Origin: Roseateles violae
Lineage (GTDB): Bacteria; Pseudomonadota; Gammaproteobacteria; Burkholderiales; Burkholderiaceae_C
DNA: 64,000 nucleotides
Direction: 5' to 3'
Assembly: GCF_030410485.1 (NCBI RefSeq)
Contig: NZ_JAUHHC010000003.1
Coordinates: 434,001 to 498,000, forward strand
Of this stretch, positions 52,477 through 61,817 are shown piece after piece. A model generated the notes under the pieces. The model was given only the letters and a program-made list of their open reading frames with translations. It searched no databases and had not been told where the DNA came from. Every line of letters begins with the position of its first letter. Position 1 is the first letter of the stretch. The position numbers and the translations under genes were made by a program.

Positions 52477-54648
52477 TCAGCGCACCGCCGCCCGCTCGCT
52501 GACCACCTTGGGGGTCAGGAAGATCAGCAGCTCGGTCTTGACCGAGGTGCGCGCGGTGTTCTTGAACAGATGGCCCAGATAGGGCAGATCGCCGAGCAGG
52601 GGCACCTTGGAGATGTCCTCGCGCTCGTCCTGCGTGAAGATGCCGCCGATCACGACGGTGCCGCCGTTCTCGACCAGTACCTGGGTCTGCACATGCTTGG
52701 TGTTGATCGCGTAGCCCTGCGGGGTCAGCGAGCCGCGGCTGTCCTTGTTGACGTCGACGCTGAGGATCACATTGCCCTCGGGCGTGATCTGCGGCGTCAC
52801 CTCGAGCTTGAGGTTCGCCTTGCGGAACTGGATCGAGGTGGCGCCGCTGGAGGTGGCCACCTGGTAGGGCAGTTCCTCGCCCTGCTCGATCAGCGCCTTG
52901 ACCTGGTCGGCGGTGATCACGCGCGGGCTGGACACGATCTTGCCCTTGCCGTCGGCTTCCAGTGCCGACAGTTCCAGGTTCAGGAAGCGGTTGGCCGTGG
53001 CGCTGAACAGCGACAGCGCGAAGGAGGCCGCATTGGCGCCGCCGAAGCTGTCGGACGAGACATTGGCCGGCAGATTGACGAACTGGGTGTTGTTGTAGTT
53101 CGCCGCCGGGCCCTGGTTGGTCTGGTAGCCGATCTGGTTGTAGTTGCCGCCGGCCGTCAGATAGCTGTTGCCGCCGACGTTGTAGCCGGGGATGCCGCCC
53201 TGCACGCCGCGCAGATCCTGCGAGCCCAGCTTGACACCCAGCGAGCGGCCGAAGCGGTCGTCGGCCTCGACGATGCGCGCCTCGATCAGCACCTGGCGCA
53301 CCGGGATGTCGATCTTGGCGATCATCGCCTGGATCTCTTCCAGCTTGGACGGGATGTCCGAGACGAAGAGCTGGTTGGTGCGGGTCTCGTAGATGACGCT
53401 GCCGCGAGTCGACAGGATGCGGCTGTTGTTGGTGCCGCTGCCACCGCTGGAGTTCTGGCCGGTCAGGCCCTTGGCGACCTCCTCGGCCTTGGTGTAATTC
53501 AGCTGGAAGGCCTGGGTGCGCAAGGTCTCCAGCGAGGCAATCTGCGCCTTGGCCTCGAGCTCCAGCTTCTCCTTGGCCGCCAGCTCGTCCTTGGGCGCAA
53601 TCAGCAGCACATTGCCGGACTTCTTCAGGCCCAGGCCCTTGGCCTGCATGATGATGTCCAGCGCCTGGTCCCAGGGCACGTCCTTCAGCCGCAGGGTCAC
53701 ATTGCCGGTGACGGTGTCGCTGGTCACCACATTGAAGTTGGTGAAGTCGGCGATCACCTGCAGCAGCGCGCGCACCTCGATGTTCTGGAAGTTCAGGCTC
53801 AGCTTGTCGCCGGCATAGCCAGGGCCCTGCGTCAGCTTGTTCGGGTCGACCTTCTGCGGCCGCACCTCCAGCACGAACTGGTTGTCGCTCTGGTAGGCGC
53901 TGTGCTCCCAGGAGCCCTTGGGCTCGACCAGCATCCGCACGCGGTCGCCGACCTGGGTGGTCGTGATCGTCTGCACCGGGCTGCCGAAATCGCTGACGTC
54001 GAGCTTGCGGCGCAGGTTCTCGGGCAGGCTGGAGCGCAGGAATTCGACCACCAGATTCTGGCCCTGCTGCTGGATGTCGACGCCGACCTGGTTGTTCGGC
54101 AGATTGACGATCACGCGGCCCGCGCCATCCTGGCCGCGGCGGAAATCGATCTCGCGCAGTGCCAGCGAGGTGGTGTTCAGGCTGGGCGCGAAATGGGTCG
54201 GCTCATTGGCCGCGCGGGCCGGGCTGGCCACCGGCTCCAGCACCAGCAGCAGCGCGTTGTCCTGCAGCTCGGCGCGGTAGGCGGCCGGCTGGCGCAGATT
54301 CAGCACCACGCGGGTGCGCTCGCTGGCCTGGGCCACATTGGCCGAGCGCAGATTGCCCTGGTTGATCTCGACGAGCGAACGGCCGATGCCATTGGAGACG
54401 CCGGGCAGATCGATGGCGATGCGCGGCGGCGTCTGCACGGTGAAGCCCTTGGGCAGTTCCTTCAGCGGCTCGGACAGCTCGATGCGCACCACCTCGGCGC
54501 CGGCCTGCTGCACGCTATTGATCGAGCGGATCGTCGCCTGCGCCCAGACCTGCGTGGTGGCCAGCAGGCCGATCGAGAAGGCCGAGGCCAGCACCCACGA
54601 CTTGCGCCAAGCACCCATCCGGGAGGTCTCCTGCAATGCTTTTTTCAT
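52477..54648 (-). CDS. pilQ: Type IV pilus secretin PilQ
   Basis: Outer-membrane secretin through which the pilus passes. The 723-residue protein has a signal peptide ending VWA (about 36), one or two AMIN domains (about 50-260; LPKGFTVQTPPRIAIDLPG, PNNQVGVDIQQQGQNLVVEF) and an STN/N0-N1 region (ISLNFQNIEVRALLQVIADFT-like). The secretin core (about 480-715; VLIEARIVEAD, LSALEADGKGKIVSSPRV, VIGGIFTQDERE) and the C-terminal FLTPKVV complete it. It is coupled to pilP by 4 bp. Confidence 0.97.
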   Translation of the reverse strand: MKKALQETSRMGAWRKSWVLASAFSIGLLATTQVWAQATIRSINSVQQAGAEVVRIELSEPLKELPKGFTVQTPPRIAIDLPGVSNGIGRSLVEINQGNLRSANVAQASERTRVVLNLRQPAAYRAELQDNALLLVLEPVASPARAANEPTHFAPSLNTTSLALREIDFRRGQDGAGRVIVNLPNNQVGVDIQQQGQNLVVEFLRSSLPENLRRKLDVSDFGSPVQTITTTQVGDRVRMLVEPKGSWEHSAYQSDNQFVLEVRPQKVDPNKLTQGPGYAGDKLSLNFQNIEVRALLQVIADFTNFNVVTSDTVTGNVTLRLKDVPWDQALDIIMQAKGLGLKKSGNVLLIAPKDELAAKEKLELEAKAQIASLETLRTQAFQLNYTKAEEVAKGLTGQNSSGGSGTNNSRILSTRGSVIYETRTNQLFVSDIPSKLEEIQAMIAKIDIPVRQVLIEARIVEADDRFGRSLGVKLGSQDLRGVQGGIPGYNVGGNSYLTAGGNYNQIGYQTNQGPAANYNNTQFVNLPANVSSDSFGGANAASFALSLFSATANRFLNLELSALEADGKGKIVSSPRVITADQVKALIEQGEELPYQVATSSGATSIQFRKANLKLEVTPQITPEGNVILSVDVNKDSRGSLTPQGYAINTKHVQTQVLVENGGTVVIGGIFTQDEREDISKVPLLGDLPYLGHLFKNTARTSVKTELLIFLTPKVVSERAAVR

Positions 54649-55199
54649 CGTCCCTTCTCCTGAAGCTGGAGGGTACTGGTCCGCTCGATCCATTCGCCGG
54701 CAGCGTCCTGGACGACTTCTCGCAATGTGATATCGGTTTCGCTGATCTTCATGACTCGACCAAAGTTCTGGCCCAGATAGTCGCCGTTCTTGACCTGGTA
54801 CAGCAGGTTGTCGACGCGCAGCAGCGCATAGCGCTGGTTCTGGCGGTTGATGCTGCCTACCATCGACATGCTGTCGAGTGGATAGGCCTCCAGCGGCTCG
54901 CGCCGGCGATTCATTTCGGCCGTCAGCAGGGAATTCGGCTGCGCCGCCTCCTGCTTGATGGCGACGCTGAGCTTTTGTGTGCTGAAAGGCTCGACCGCCG
55001 CGCTTGCCTCATAGGGCTCGGGCAGGAAACGCTTGGGCGCGACCAGCGGCTTGATCGTCGCCTTGGCCTCGCGGCGCTGCTGCTCCATCCATTGGCGGAG
55101 CTCGTCCAGATCGGCGGTGCAGCCGGCCAGCAGCAGCAGGCCGGTCAGCAGGGCCAGGCCGGCGCCGCGCAGCGATTGAGGATGACTGGCTTGTCGCAT
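54645..55199 (-). CDS. pilP: Type IV pilus lipoprotein PilP
   Basis: Inner-membrane lipoprotein that links PilNO to PilQ. The 184-residue product has lipobox LLAGC (C27), a flexible segment and the C-terminal PilP domain (LDSMSMVGSINRQNQRYALLRVDNLLYQVKNGDYLGQNFGRV). ATG 55199 shares a base with the pilO stop; an in-frame GTG lies one codon upstream. Confidence 0.95.
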   Translation of the reverse strand: MRQASHPQSLRGAGLALLTGLLLLAGCTADLDELRQWMEQQRREAKATIKPLVAPKRFLPEPYEASAAVEPFSTQKLSVAIKQEAAQPNSLLTAEMNRRREPLEAYPLDSMSMVGSINRQNQRYALLRVDNLLYQVKNGDYLGQNFGRVMKISETDITLREVVQDAAGEWIERTSTLQLQEKGR

Positions 55200-55885
55200 C
55201 ACTTCTTGGCCCCCGCGGCCTTGGCCGCGCTCTTCTTCTGTTCGGCCAGCTCGCCGGCATCCAGATAGCGATAGGTGCGGGCCGTCGCCTCCATATTCAG
55301 CGGCCCGCCCAGATCCTTGCCGGTCGGCGCGACCACGCTGAGGTTGTGCAGGGTGACGATGCGCGACAGATTCGACACATCGGCGGCGAAGGCACCGATG
55401 TCGTGATAGCGGCCGGAGACGCGCAAGGCGATCGGCAGCTCGGCGTAGTAGTCCTTGACGATCACCTGGCCCGGGCGGAACAGCTCGAACTGCAGGCCGC
55501 GGCCCAGGCCCGCCTGGTTGATGTCGGACAGCAGCGCATCCATCTCGGCCTTGCCAGGCAGCTGCTTTTCCAGCTGCGTCACGTATTCCTCGACCTGGCT
55601 CTTCTGCTTGCGCAGCTCGGGCAGATTGACCGCCTGCGCCAGCTTGTTCTTGAAGTCTTCCTTCAGGGTCGGTTCACGCGCCTGCTCGGCCTCCAGCGCC
55701 GACTGCACATCGGACAGCATGAAGATCCAGCCGAGCACGACGACCAGCACCGTCGCCAGCGCGAACGCCGCCAGCTTGGGCAGCAGCGGCCATTGGCCCG
55801 GCTCCTTGGGATTGAGACCGCGGAACTGCTCCGCGACACCCTCGAACCAGACGTTCAGATCGAATTTGGGGGCCTTCGTTGCCAT
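55199..55885 (-). CDS. pilO: Type IV pilus alignment protein PilO
   Basis: Bitopic inner-membrane protein, 228 residues, membrane helix about 38-57, then a coiled-coil (LKEDFKNKLAQAVNLPELRKQKSQVEEYV) and a ferredoxin-like domain. It dimerises with PilN and binds PilP. It sits nine bases after pilN. Confidence 0.95.
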   Translation of the reverse strand: MATKAPKFDLNVWFEGVAEQFRGLNPKEPGQWPLLPKLAAFALATVLVVVLGWIFMLSDVQSALEAEQAREPTLKEDFKNKLAQAVNLPELRKQKSQVEEYVTQLEKQLPGKAEMDALLSDINQAGLGRGLQFELFRPGQVIVKDYYAELPIALRVSGRYHDIGAFAADVSNLSRIVTLHNLSVVAPTGKDLGGPLNMEATARTYRYLDAGELAEQKKSAAKAAGAKK

Positions 55886-55894
55886 GGGTCTCTT

Positions 55895-56509
55895 TCAGGA
55901 CTTCTTGGCCGGGGCCGGGCCGGACGCCGCGCCGGCGGGCGCCTCGACGGCCGGCGCCTTGATCGACACCCGCAGCGAGAAATCGAACAGGCGCTTCTGG
56001 TCGCGGCTGTTGGTGCTCAGATTGGCCGCCTTGATCTCGACCAGCTCGGGCTTCTCCAGCCATTCCGAGTTGCGCGAGGTGTTGCGCAGGAATTCGGACA
56101 CCCGTTCATTGGTCTGGGCGATGCCGTTGACCGTGACGACCTTGTCGGCCTGGCGGATGCTGGTCAGGTAGATGCCCTCGGGCACATGGCGCACCAGTTC
56201 CTTCAGCAGGTGCACCGGCGTGTTGCGATCGGTCTGCAGATCTTCGACCGCGCGCTGGCGCGACTTCAGCGATTCGATCTCGGCGCGCAGATTGGCGATG
56301 TCCTTGATCTGGATCTCCAGCGCAGCAATCTCGGTGCCCAGGTACTGGTTGCGGCGCTGTTGCTCGGCCGTCAGATATTGCAACAAGGCGTAGATGGCGA
56401 CGACCAGGGCGGCGCCGATCGCCGCGGCGATGCCCATCCCGGCGATGAAGGCGGCCTTGCGGCGTCTGCGCTTTTCCTCACGGTAGGGCAGCAGGTTGAT
56501 CAGGATCAC
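55895..56509 (-). CDS. pilN: Type IV pilus alignment protein PilN
   Basis: Bitopic inner-membrane protein, 204 residues, with the conserved cytoplasmic INLLPYREE (about 4-12) that binds PilM, a membrane helix (20-47) and a coiled-coil. The C-terminus carries a Pro/Ala tail. It overlaps pilM by ATGA. Confidence 0.95.
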   Translation of the reverse strand: MILINLLPYREEKRRRRKAAFIAGMGIAAAIGAALVVAIYALLQYLTAEQQRRNQYLGTEIAALEIQIKDIANLRAEIESLKSRQRAVEDLQTDRNTPVHLLKELVRHVPEGIYLTSIRQADKVVTVNGIAQTNERVSEFLRNTSRNSEWLEKPELVEIKAANLSTNSRDQKRLFDFSLRVSIKAPAVEAPAGAASGPAPAKKS

Positions 56510-57585
56510 TGGAAAAACCTCCGCATCGCCAGGCCGCAGGCCGTCAGGTATGCGGGCGCCTCGCGCCGCAGCTTCGGCTCACGCACGGCCGAGCCCAGCG
56601 CCATGCCCTCGAAGGGATTGACGACCATGCAGGCGAAGCCGGTCAGCTCGGTGACGCGCTCCTTCAGCCCGGGCAAGGTGGCGGTGCCGCCGGCCAGCAT
56701 CACGTAATGCACCTTGTGGTGCGGCGTGCTGGTGAAGAAATACTGCAGCGCACGGCCGATTTCCTGCGACAGGCTGTCGACAAAAGGATTCAGCACCGCC
56801 TGCTCATAATCGTCCGGCAAATCGCTGGAGAGTTTCTTCTGCTCGGCCTCTTCGAAAGAGAAACCATATTGGCGCGAAATCAGTTGGGTCAGCTGCGAGC
56901 CACCAAAGGCCTGGTCGCGGTCGTACAGCATCTCGTCGTCACGCAACACCTTGAGGCTGGTGGTGTCGGCGCCGATCTCGAACAGCGCCACCAGCGCGTC
57001 CTTGCCGCCATTGGGCAGATCGGCGATCAGCCGGCCCATCGCCATCCGCGAGGCATGCGATTCGATGTCCAGGATCACCGGCCGCAGGCCGGCGGCCTCG
57101 GCCAGGCCCTGGCGGTCCTCGACCCGGTCCTTGCGTGAGGCCGCGATCAGCACTTCGACATCGCCGACCGAGGTCGGGCTGGGACCGATCACGCAGAAAT
57201 CGAGACTGACCTCGTCGAGCGAGAAGGGAATGTACTGATTCGCCTCGGCCTCGACCTGCAACTCCATTTCCTCGTCGCGCAGGCCGGCCGGCAGCATGAT
57301 TTTCTTGGTGATGACGGCCGATTGCGGCATTGCCAATACCGCATCCCGCGTGCGGCTGCCGCTGCGGGCAACCACGCGGCGAACGGCATCGGCGACCTCA
57401 TCGAATTTCTCGATTTGGCCGTCGGTTATCCATCCCTTTTCAAAGGATTCGGAGGCAAAGCGCTCCAGCACAATTTCACCGCTGGCGCTCTGGCTCAGCT
57501 CCACCAACTTGACACTGGATGAACTGATATCCAGGCCAATCATGGGCGGATGCTTGCGCCGGCGCAGTACGTCAAGTATTCCCAT
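56506..57585 (-). CDS. pilM: Type IV pilus actin-like protein PilM
   Basis: Cytoplasmic actin-like ATPase that binds PilN's N-terminus and links the alignment complex to the motor. The protein is about 359 residues. MIGLDISSSSVKLVEL opens the fold, and GADTTSLKVL, FGGSQLTQLIS and VMLAGGTATLPGL are phosphate-loop motifs of the actin/FtsA fold. ATG 57585 (MGILDVLRRRKH) has GAGGG 9 nt upstream; ATG 57594 has no useful spacing. It heads pilM-N-O-P-Q. Confidence 0.95.
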   Translation of the reverse strand: MGILDVLRRRKHPPMIGLDISSSSVKLVELSQSASGEIVLERFASESFEKGWITDGQIEKFDEVADAVRRVVARSGSRTRDAVLAMPQSAVITKKIMLPAGLRDEEMELQVEAEANQYIPFSLDEVSLDFCVIGPSPTSVGDVEVLIAASRKDRVEDRQGLAEAAGLRPVILDIESHASRMAMGRLIADLPNGGKDALVALFEIGADTTSLKVLRDDEMLYDRDQAFGGSQLTQLISRQYGFSFEEAEQKKLSSDLPDDYEQAVLNPFVDSLSQEIGRALQYFFTSTPHHKVHYVMLAGGTATLPGLKERVTELTGFACMVVNPFEGMALGSAVREPKLRREAPAYLTACGLAMRRFFQ

Positions 57586-57606
57586 GACGCTCATCCCTCA
57601 GGCTTC

Positions 57607-57698
57607 AGCCCCAACGCGTTTGTGTTTTTGGGCGCAGGCCATTTAATAAGTTACTTGAATGCTAGCAGCAAAGCCGTTGAGCCCCAACGCTTTTGGGG
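57607..57698. promoter_or_regulatory. Repeated and palindromic motif upstream of pilM
   Basis: AGCCCCAACGC occurs twice as a direct repeat (57607-57617 and 57680-57690), 73 bp apart. The second copy is part of an inverted repeat CCCCAA-CGCTT-TTGGGG (57682-57698). The two copies bracket part of the 278-bp gap between pilM and ponA. It may bind a regulator of pilMNOPQ. Confidence 0.45.
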
Positions 57699-57836
57699 TC
57701 ACAGCAAGTAACACGGCGTTGCGTAACAAACACGAGACAAAAGCATTGCCGGGCTTGAAAAAAAGCAGCGAAGCGGCATTTGTTGGCGAGTTTCAAGCTC
57801 GATTCGCGGAAACCGGGCTTGACCCGGCGGGCTTTC

Positions 57837-57842
57837 TATAAT
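57837..57842 (+). promoter_or_regulatory. -10 element of the ponA promoter
   Basis: A perfect TATAAT 21 bp before the ATG. TTGACC at 57819-57824 is only 12 bp upstream, too close to pair in the usual way; a CCGGG-CTTGA-CCCGG hairpin (57813-57827) overlaps it. Confidence 0.45.
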
Positions 57843-57863
57843 CGCTCACCGCAACGGAGGCCC

Positions 57864-60266
57864 ATGAGCGACGCCAAGACGAAGACCCCCCCCCGGAAAA
57901 ACGCTAAGCCATCCGACGAGGGTAAAACCGAAGCCCCCCACAATCCCGCCCTCGCCTTCGCCGGCCGCGCGCTGGCTTGGCTGCTGGGCATTGCGCTGGC
58001 CGGCGCGCTGAGCATCGTGCTGCTGGTGGCACTGGCGCTGGCCATGGCCTACCCGAACCTGCCCGATATCAGCGGGCTGACCGATTACCGGCCCAAGCTG
58101 CCGCTGCGCGTGCTGTCCAGCGACGGCCAGTTGCTGGGCGAATTCGGCGAGGAACGGCGCAGCTATCTGGCGATCCAGGACATCCCCAAAGTGATGCAGG
58201 ACGCGGTGCTGGCGATCGAGGACGCCCGCTTCTATCAGCATGGCGGCGTCGACTACCTGGGCGTGATCCGCGCCGGCCTGGCCAATGTCGGCGAATCGCG
58301 CAGCCAGGGCGCCTCGACGATCACCATGCAGGTGGCGCGCAACTTCTACCTGTCGACCGAGAAGACCTTCACCCGCAAGATCTACGAGATCCTCTTGGCG
58401 CTGAAGATCGAGAACGCGCTGTCCAAGGAGCAGATTCTCGAGATCTATATGAACCAGATCTTCCTCGGCCACCGTGCCTATGGCTTCGCGGCAGCCAGCG
58501 AGGTCTATTTCGGCAAGTCGCTGAAGGACGTCACCATCGCCGAGGCGGCGATGCTGGCCGGCCTACCCAAGGCGCCCTCGGCCTACAACCCGATCAACAA
58601 CCCGCGCCGCGCCAAGATCCGCCAGCAGTACATCATCGAGCGCATGCTGGACAACGGCTTCATTACCGAGGAGCAGCGCGACGCCGCCAAGGCGCAGCCG
58701 CTGCGCCTGCGCCCGGTCGTCGAGGCGCCGGCCCACGGCGAATACGTGGCCGAGGCGGCGCGCCAACTGATCTTCAACCAGTACGGCGACGAGGCCTACA
58801 CCCGCGGCCTGAATGTCTATGTGACCCTGCGCGCCGACGAGCAGAACGCTGCCTACCGGGCGCTGCGCCGCGGCATCATGGACTACGAGCGCCGCCAGGT
58901 CTACCGCGGGCCCGAGGCCTATGCCGATCTGCCGGCCAATCCCTCCGACCTGGACACCCGCATCGCCGAGGCGCTGGCCGACCATCCGGCCAATGACGAG
59001 TTGCTGGCCGCCGTCGTGCTGGAGGCCGATGCCAAGAAGGTGGTCGCCGCCTTGCAGAGCGGCGAAACGGTGACCATCGTCGGCGAGGGCCTGAAGCCCG
59101 CGACCTCGGGTCTGACCGAGCGCGGCAACCCGAAGACGCGCATCCGCCGCGGCGCCATCATCCGCGTGATCAAGTCGGTCAACAAGGCCGGCAAGGATGA
59201 GTGGACGATCACCCAGTTGCCCGAGGTCGAGGGCGCCTTCGTGTCGATGGACCCGCGCAACGGCCGCCTGCGCGCCCTGGTCGGCGGCTTCGACTACGCG
59301 AAGAACAAGTTCAACCATGTGACCCAGGCCTGGCGCCAGCCGGGCTCCAGCTTCAAGCCCTTCATCTACTCGGCGGCGCTGGAGAAGGGCTTCACGCCCA
59401 CGACCGTCGTCAACGACGCGCCGCTGTTCTTCGACGCCGGCACCACCGGCAGCCAGCCCTGGGAGCCGAAGAACTACGACGGCACCTTCGACGGCCCGCT
59501 GCCGCTGCGCAAGGCGCTGGCCAAGTCCAAGAACATGGTGTCGATCCGCGTGCTGCAATCGATCGGCGTCCATTACGCGCAGGACTGGCTGACCCGTTTC
59601 GGCTTCGACGCCGACAAGCACCCGGCCTATCTGACGATGGCGCTGGGCGCCGGCTCGGTGACGCCGATGCAGATGGTGCAGGGCTATGCGGTCTTCGCCA
59701 ACGGCGGCTACCGCGTCGCGCCGCAGCTGATCGCCAAGCTGACCGACAACAAGGGCCGCGTGCTCTACGAGGCGCCGACGCCGCTGGTCGGCGAGGACAA
59801 GCGCGTGATCGAGGCGCGCAATGCCTTCCTGATGACCAGCCTGCTGCAGGAAGTGACGCGCAGCGGCACGGCGGCCAAGGCCCAGGCCTTGCTGAAGCGG
59901 CCCGACATCTACGGCAAGACCGGCACCACCAATGACTCGATGGACGCCTGGTTCGCCGGCTACCAGCAGGAGGTCGTCGCCGTGGTCTGGATCGGCTATG
60001 ACCAGCCGAGGAAGCTCGGCGACCGCGAAACAGGCGGCGGCCTGTCGCTGCCGGTCTGGATCGAGTACATGGGCTTCGCGCTGCGCGGCGTGCCGGTCAG
60101 CGAACCGTCCGCGCCCGAGGGCATCGTCAATGTCAACGGCGAGTGGTACTACGACGAGTACAGCGGCGTGTCGGGCGTGCGCGAGCTGAGCGCCGAGGAG
60201 TCCAAGGCGCCGAAGACGGCCACCGAGGACGAGAAGAAGAGCATCCTCGATCTGTTCAAGCGCTGA
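57864..60266 (+). CDS. ponA: Penicillin-binding protein 1A (bifunctional peptidoglycan synthase)
   Basis: Inner-membrane class A PBP, 800 residues. A cytoplasmic Lys/Pro-rich tail (1-36) and a membrane helix (37-62) precede the glycosyltransferase domain (about 90-260; E119 in IEDARFYQHGG, GASTITMQVARN). After the OB-like insert comes the transpeptidase: catalytic S495 in GSSFK (495-498), SKN (555-557) and KTGTT (685-689). The ATG 57864 is preceded by GGAGG and TATAAT. It is divergent from pilM, as in many proteobacteria, and its 3' end overlaps cyaY by 11 bp. Confidence 0.96.
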   Translation: MSDAKTKTPPRKNAKPSDEGKTEAPHNPALAFAGRALAWLLGIALAGALSIVLLVALALAMAYPNLPDISGLTDYRPKLPLRVLSSDGQLLGEFGEERRSYLAIQDIPKVMQDAVLAIEDARFYQHGGVDYLGVIRAGLANVGESRSQGASTITMQVARNFYLSTEKTFTRKIYEILLALKIENALSKEQILEIYMNQIFLGHRAYGFAAASEVYFGKSLKDVTIAEAAMLAGLPKAPSAYNPINNPRRAKIRQQYIIERMLDNGFITEEQRDAAKAQPLRLRPVVEAPAHGEYVAEAARQLIFNQYGDEAYTRGLNVYVTLRADEQNAAYRALRRGIMDYERRQVYRGPEAYADLPANPSDLDTRIAEALADHPANDELLAAVVLEADAKKVVAALQSGETVTIVGEGLKPATSGLTERGNPKTRIRRGAIIRVIKSVNKAGKDEWTITQLPEVEGAFVSMDPRNGRLRALVGGFDYAKNKFNHVTQAWRQPGSSFKPFIYSAALEKGFTPTTVVNDAPLFFDAGTTGSQPWEPKNYDGTFDGPLPLRKALAKSKNMVSIRVLQSIGVHYAQDWLTRFGFDADKHPAYLTMALGAGSVTPMQMVQGYAVFANGGYRVAPQLIAKLTDNKGRVLYEAPTPLVGEDKRVIEARNAFLMTSLLQEVTRSGTAAKAQALLKRPDIYGKTGTTNDSMDAWFAGYQQEVVAVVWIGYDQPRKLGDRETGGGLSLPVWIEYMGFALRGVPVSEPSAPEGIVNVNGEWYYDEYSGVSGVRELSAEESKAPKTATEDEKKSILDLFKR

Positions 60267-60612
60267 AGTCCAGCGCCTTGCCGGCCTGGGCCGAGCCCTC
60301 GCGCGACAGCACCGCGTGGAACTCGGTCGCGTCCTTGGTGTCCAGCCAGGCGCCCTCGCAGAAGCGGAAGTGGTAGCCGCCGCCACGCGCGGCCAGCCAC
60401 AGCTCCTGCAGCGGCGGCTGGGTGTTGATGACGATCTTCGTGCCGTTCGGGAAGCTGAGCTCCAGCAGGCCGCCGCTGCGGTGGCTGTCGATGTCGATCA
60501 GGTCCTCATCCAGCCAGCGGTCGACCAGGGCCTCGATATGGTCGAGCACCGCGCGGGCGCGCGCATGGTAGTCAGCGTCGGACAGGGGCGTGGCGGCGGG
60601 AGCGGCGGACAT
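60256..60612 (-). CDS. cyaY: Frataxin-like iron-binding protein CyaY
   Basis: Iron donor or regulator of Fe-S assembly on IscS. The 118-residue protein has the acidic first helix (ALVDRWLDEDLIDIDSHRSGG) and the frataxin sheet with LELSFPNGTKIVINTQPPLQELWLAARGGGYHF. It is divergent from lptM and overlaps ponA by 11 bp at the 3' end. Confidence 0.95.
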   Translation of the reverse strand: MSAAPAATPLSDADYHARARAVLDHIEALVDRWLDEDLIDIDSHRSGGLLELSFPNGTKIVINTQPPLQELWLAARGGGYHFRFCEGAWLDTKDATEFHAVLSREGSAQAGKALDFSA

Positions 60613-60631
60613 GGGCGATAAACTTCCAGCA

Positions 60632-60805
60632 ATGAAGACAAACTCGTTGCTCCGAAGTGTATGCCTGCCCTGCGCCGTGCTGGCCCTGGGGCTTCTGGGA
60701 GCCTGCGGTCAGAAAGGCCCGCTGACCCTGCCCAAGCCTGCCTCGGCGGCTTCGGCCCCGGTCGCCGCGCCGGCCTTGCCGCCCGCCTCGACGCCGATCC
60801 GCTGA
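60632..60805 (+). CDS. lptM: LptM (YifL) small lipoprotein
   Basis: A 57-residue lipoprotein with lipobox LLGAC (C25) and the CGQKGPLTLP motif of LptM, which helps LptD mature and form its disulphides. The C-terminus is Pro/Ala-rich. The ATG at 60632 is chosen because the motif lies just behind the signal sequence. In many Burkholderiales lysA follows; here an oppositely oriented transporter gene follows. Confidence 0.88.
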   Translation: MKTNSLLRSVCLPCAVLALGLLGACGQKGPLTLPKPASAASAPVAAPALPPASTPIR

Positions 60806-60818
60806 TCGCGTCGCCGGT

Positions 60819-61817
60819 CTAGAGCCGGCCTTCCTCGGCCGCGTGGCAGGCGACCTTGACGCCGCGGATCTCCAGCAGCGCCGGCCGCTCGCTCTTGCAG
60901 CGCTCGTTGGCATGCGGGCAGCGCGGATGGAAGCTGCAGCCGCTGGGCGGATTGAGCGGGTTCGGCACCTCGCCCTGCACCGGCGTGCGAGCGCGGCCCG
61001 TCATGTGGATGTCGGGAATGGCGTCCAGCAGCATCCGTGTGTATGGATGGCGCGGCCTTGCGAACAGATCGGCCTTGTCAGCCAGTTCGACCAGGCGGCC
61101 GAGGTACATCACGCCGACCTGGTCCGACACATGGCGCACGACCGCCAGGTTGTGCGAGATGAACAGATAGGTCAGGCCCTGCTTGCGCTGCAGGTCCTTC
61201 ATGATGTTGAGCACCTGGGCCTGCACCGACACGTCCAGCGCCGAGGTCGGCTCATCGCAGACCAGGAACTCGGGCTCGGTCGCCAAGGCACGCGCAATCG
61301 AGATGCGCTGGCGCTGGCCGCCGGAGAACTGGTGCGGGAACTTGCTCGCATCGGCCGGGTTCAGGCCGACCGAACTCAGCAGCCCGCCGACGCGCTCGCG
61401 CAGCGCCGCCGGACTCGAGATCAAGCCATGCTCGCGCAGCGGCTCGGCGACGATGTCCTGCACCTTCCACCGCGGGTTCAGCGAGGCATAGGGATCCTGG
61501 AAGATCATCTGCATGCGCCGGCGCAGCGCCTGCGCGCCGCTGGAGGCCAGGGTCTTGGCGTTGTCGGCGCCGTCGAACAAGACCTGGCCCCGCGTCGGCG
61601 CATAGAGCCCGACCAGCAGCCGCGCGACCGTGCTCTTGCCGCAGCCGGACTCGCCGACCAGGGCCAGGGTCTTGCCGGGCTCGATCTGGAAGCTGACGCC
61701 GTCGACCGCGTGCACATACTGGCGCGGCTTGCGCTCGACGACCCGGTTCAGCCAGGGCGGCGAGACATCGAAGATCTTGGCGAGGTCCCGCACCTCGACC
61801 AGCGGATGGCCGCTCAT
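60819..61817 (-). CDS. Oligo/dipeptide ABC transporter ATPase (OppF/DppF type)
   Basis: A 332-residue ABC ATPase: Walker [10 protein letters not shown], signature [15 protein letters not shown], Walker [13 protein letters not shown], switch His in ISHNLAVV, then the C-terminal oligopeptide-binding extension with Cys-rich [15 protein letters not shown], typical of OppF/DppF. It overlaps the OppD gene by ATGA. Confidence 0.93.
   Translation of the reverse strand: MSGHPLVEVRDLAKIFDVSPPWLNRVVERKPRQYVHAVDGVSFQIEPGKTLALVGESGCGKSTVARLLVGLYAPTRGQVLFDGADNAKTLASSGAQALRRRMQMIFQDPYASLNPRWKVQDIVAEPLREHGLISSPAALRERVGGLLSSVGLNPADASKFPHQFSGGQRQRISIARALATEPEFLVCDEPTSALDVSVQAQVLNIMKDLQRKQGLTYLFISHNLAVVRHVSDQVGVMYLGRLVELADKADLFARPRHPYTRMLLDAIPDIHMTGRARTPVQGEVPNPLNPPSGCSFHPRCPHANERCKSERPALLEIRGVKVACHAAEEGRL

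Noticed and set aside
52456-54663. Plus-strand 735-codon frame opposite pilQ
   Set aside because: Shadow frame of the secretin gene.
57813-57842. TTGACC plus TATAAT as a full ponA promoter
   Set aside because: Only 12 bp separate them, too short for a sigma-70 pair; only the -10 was kept.
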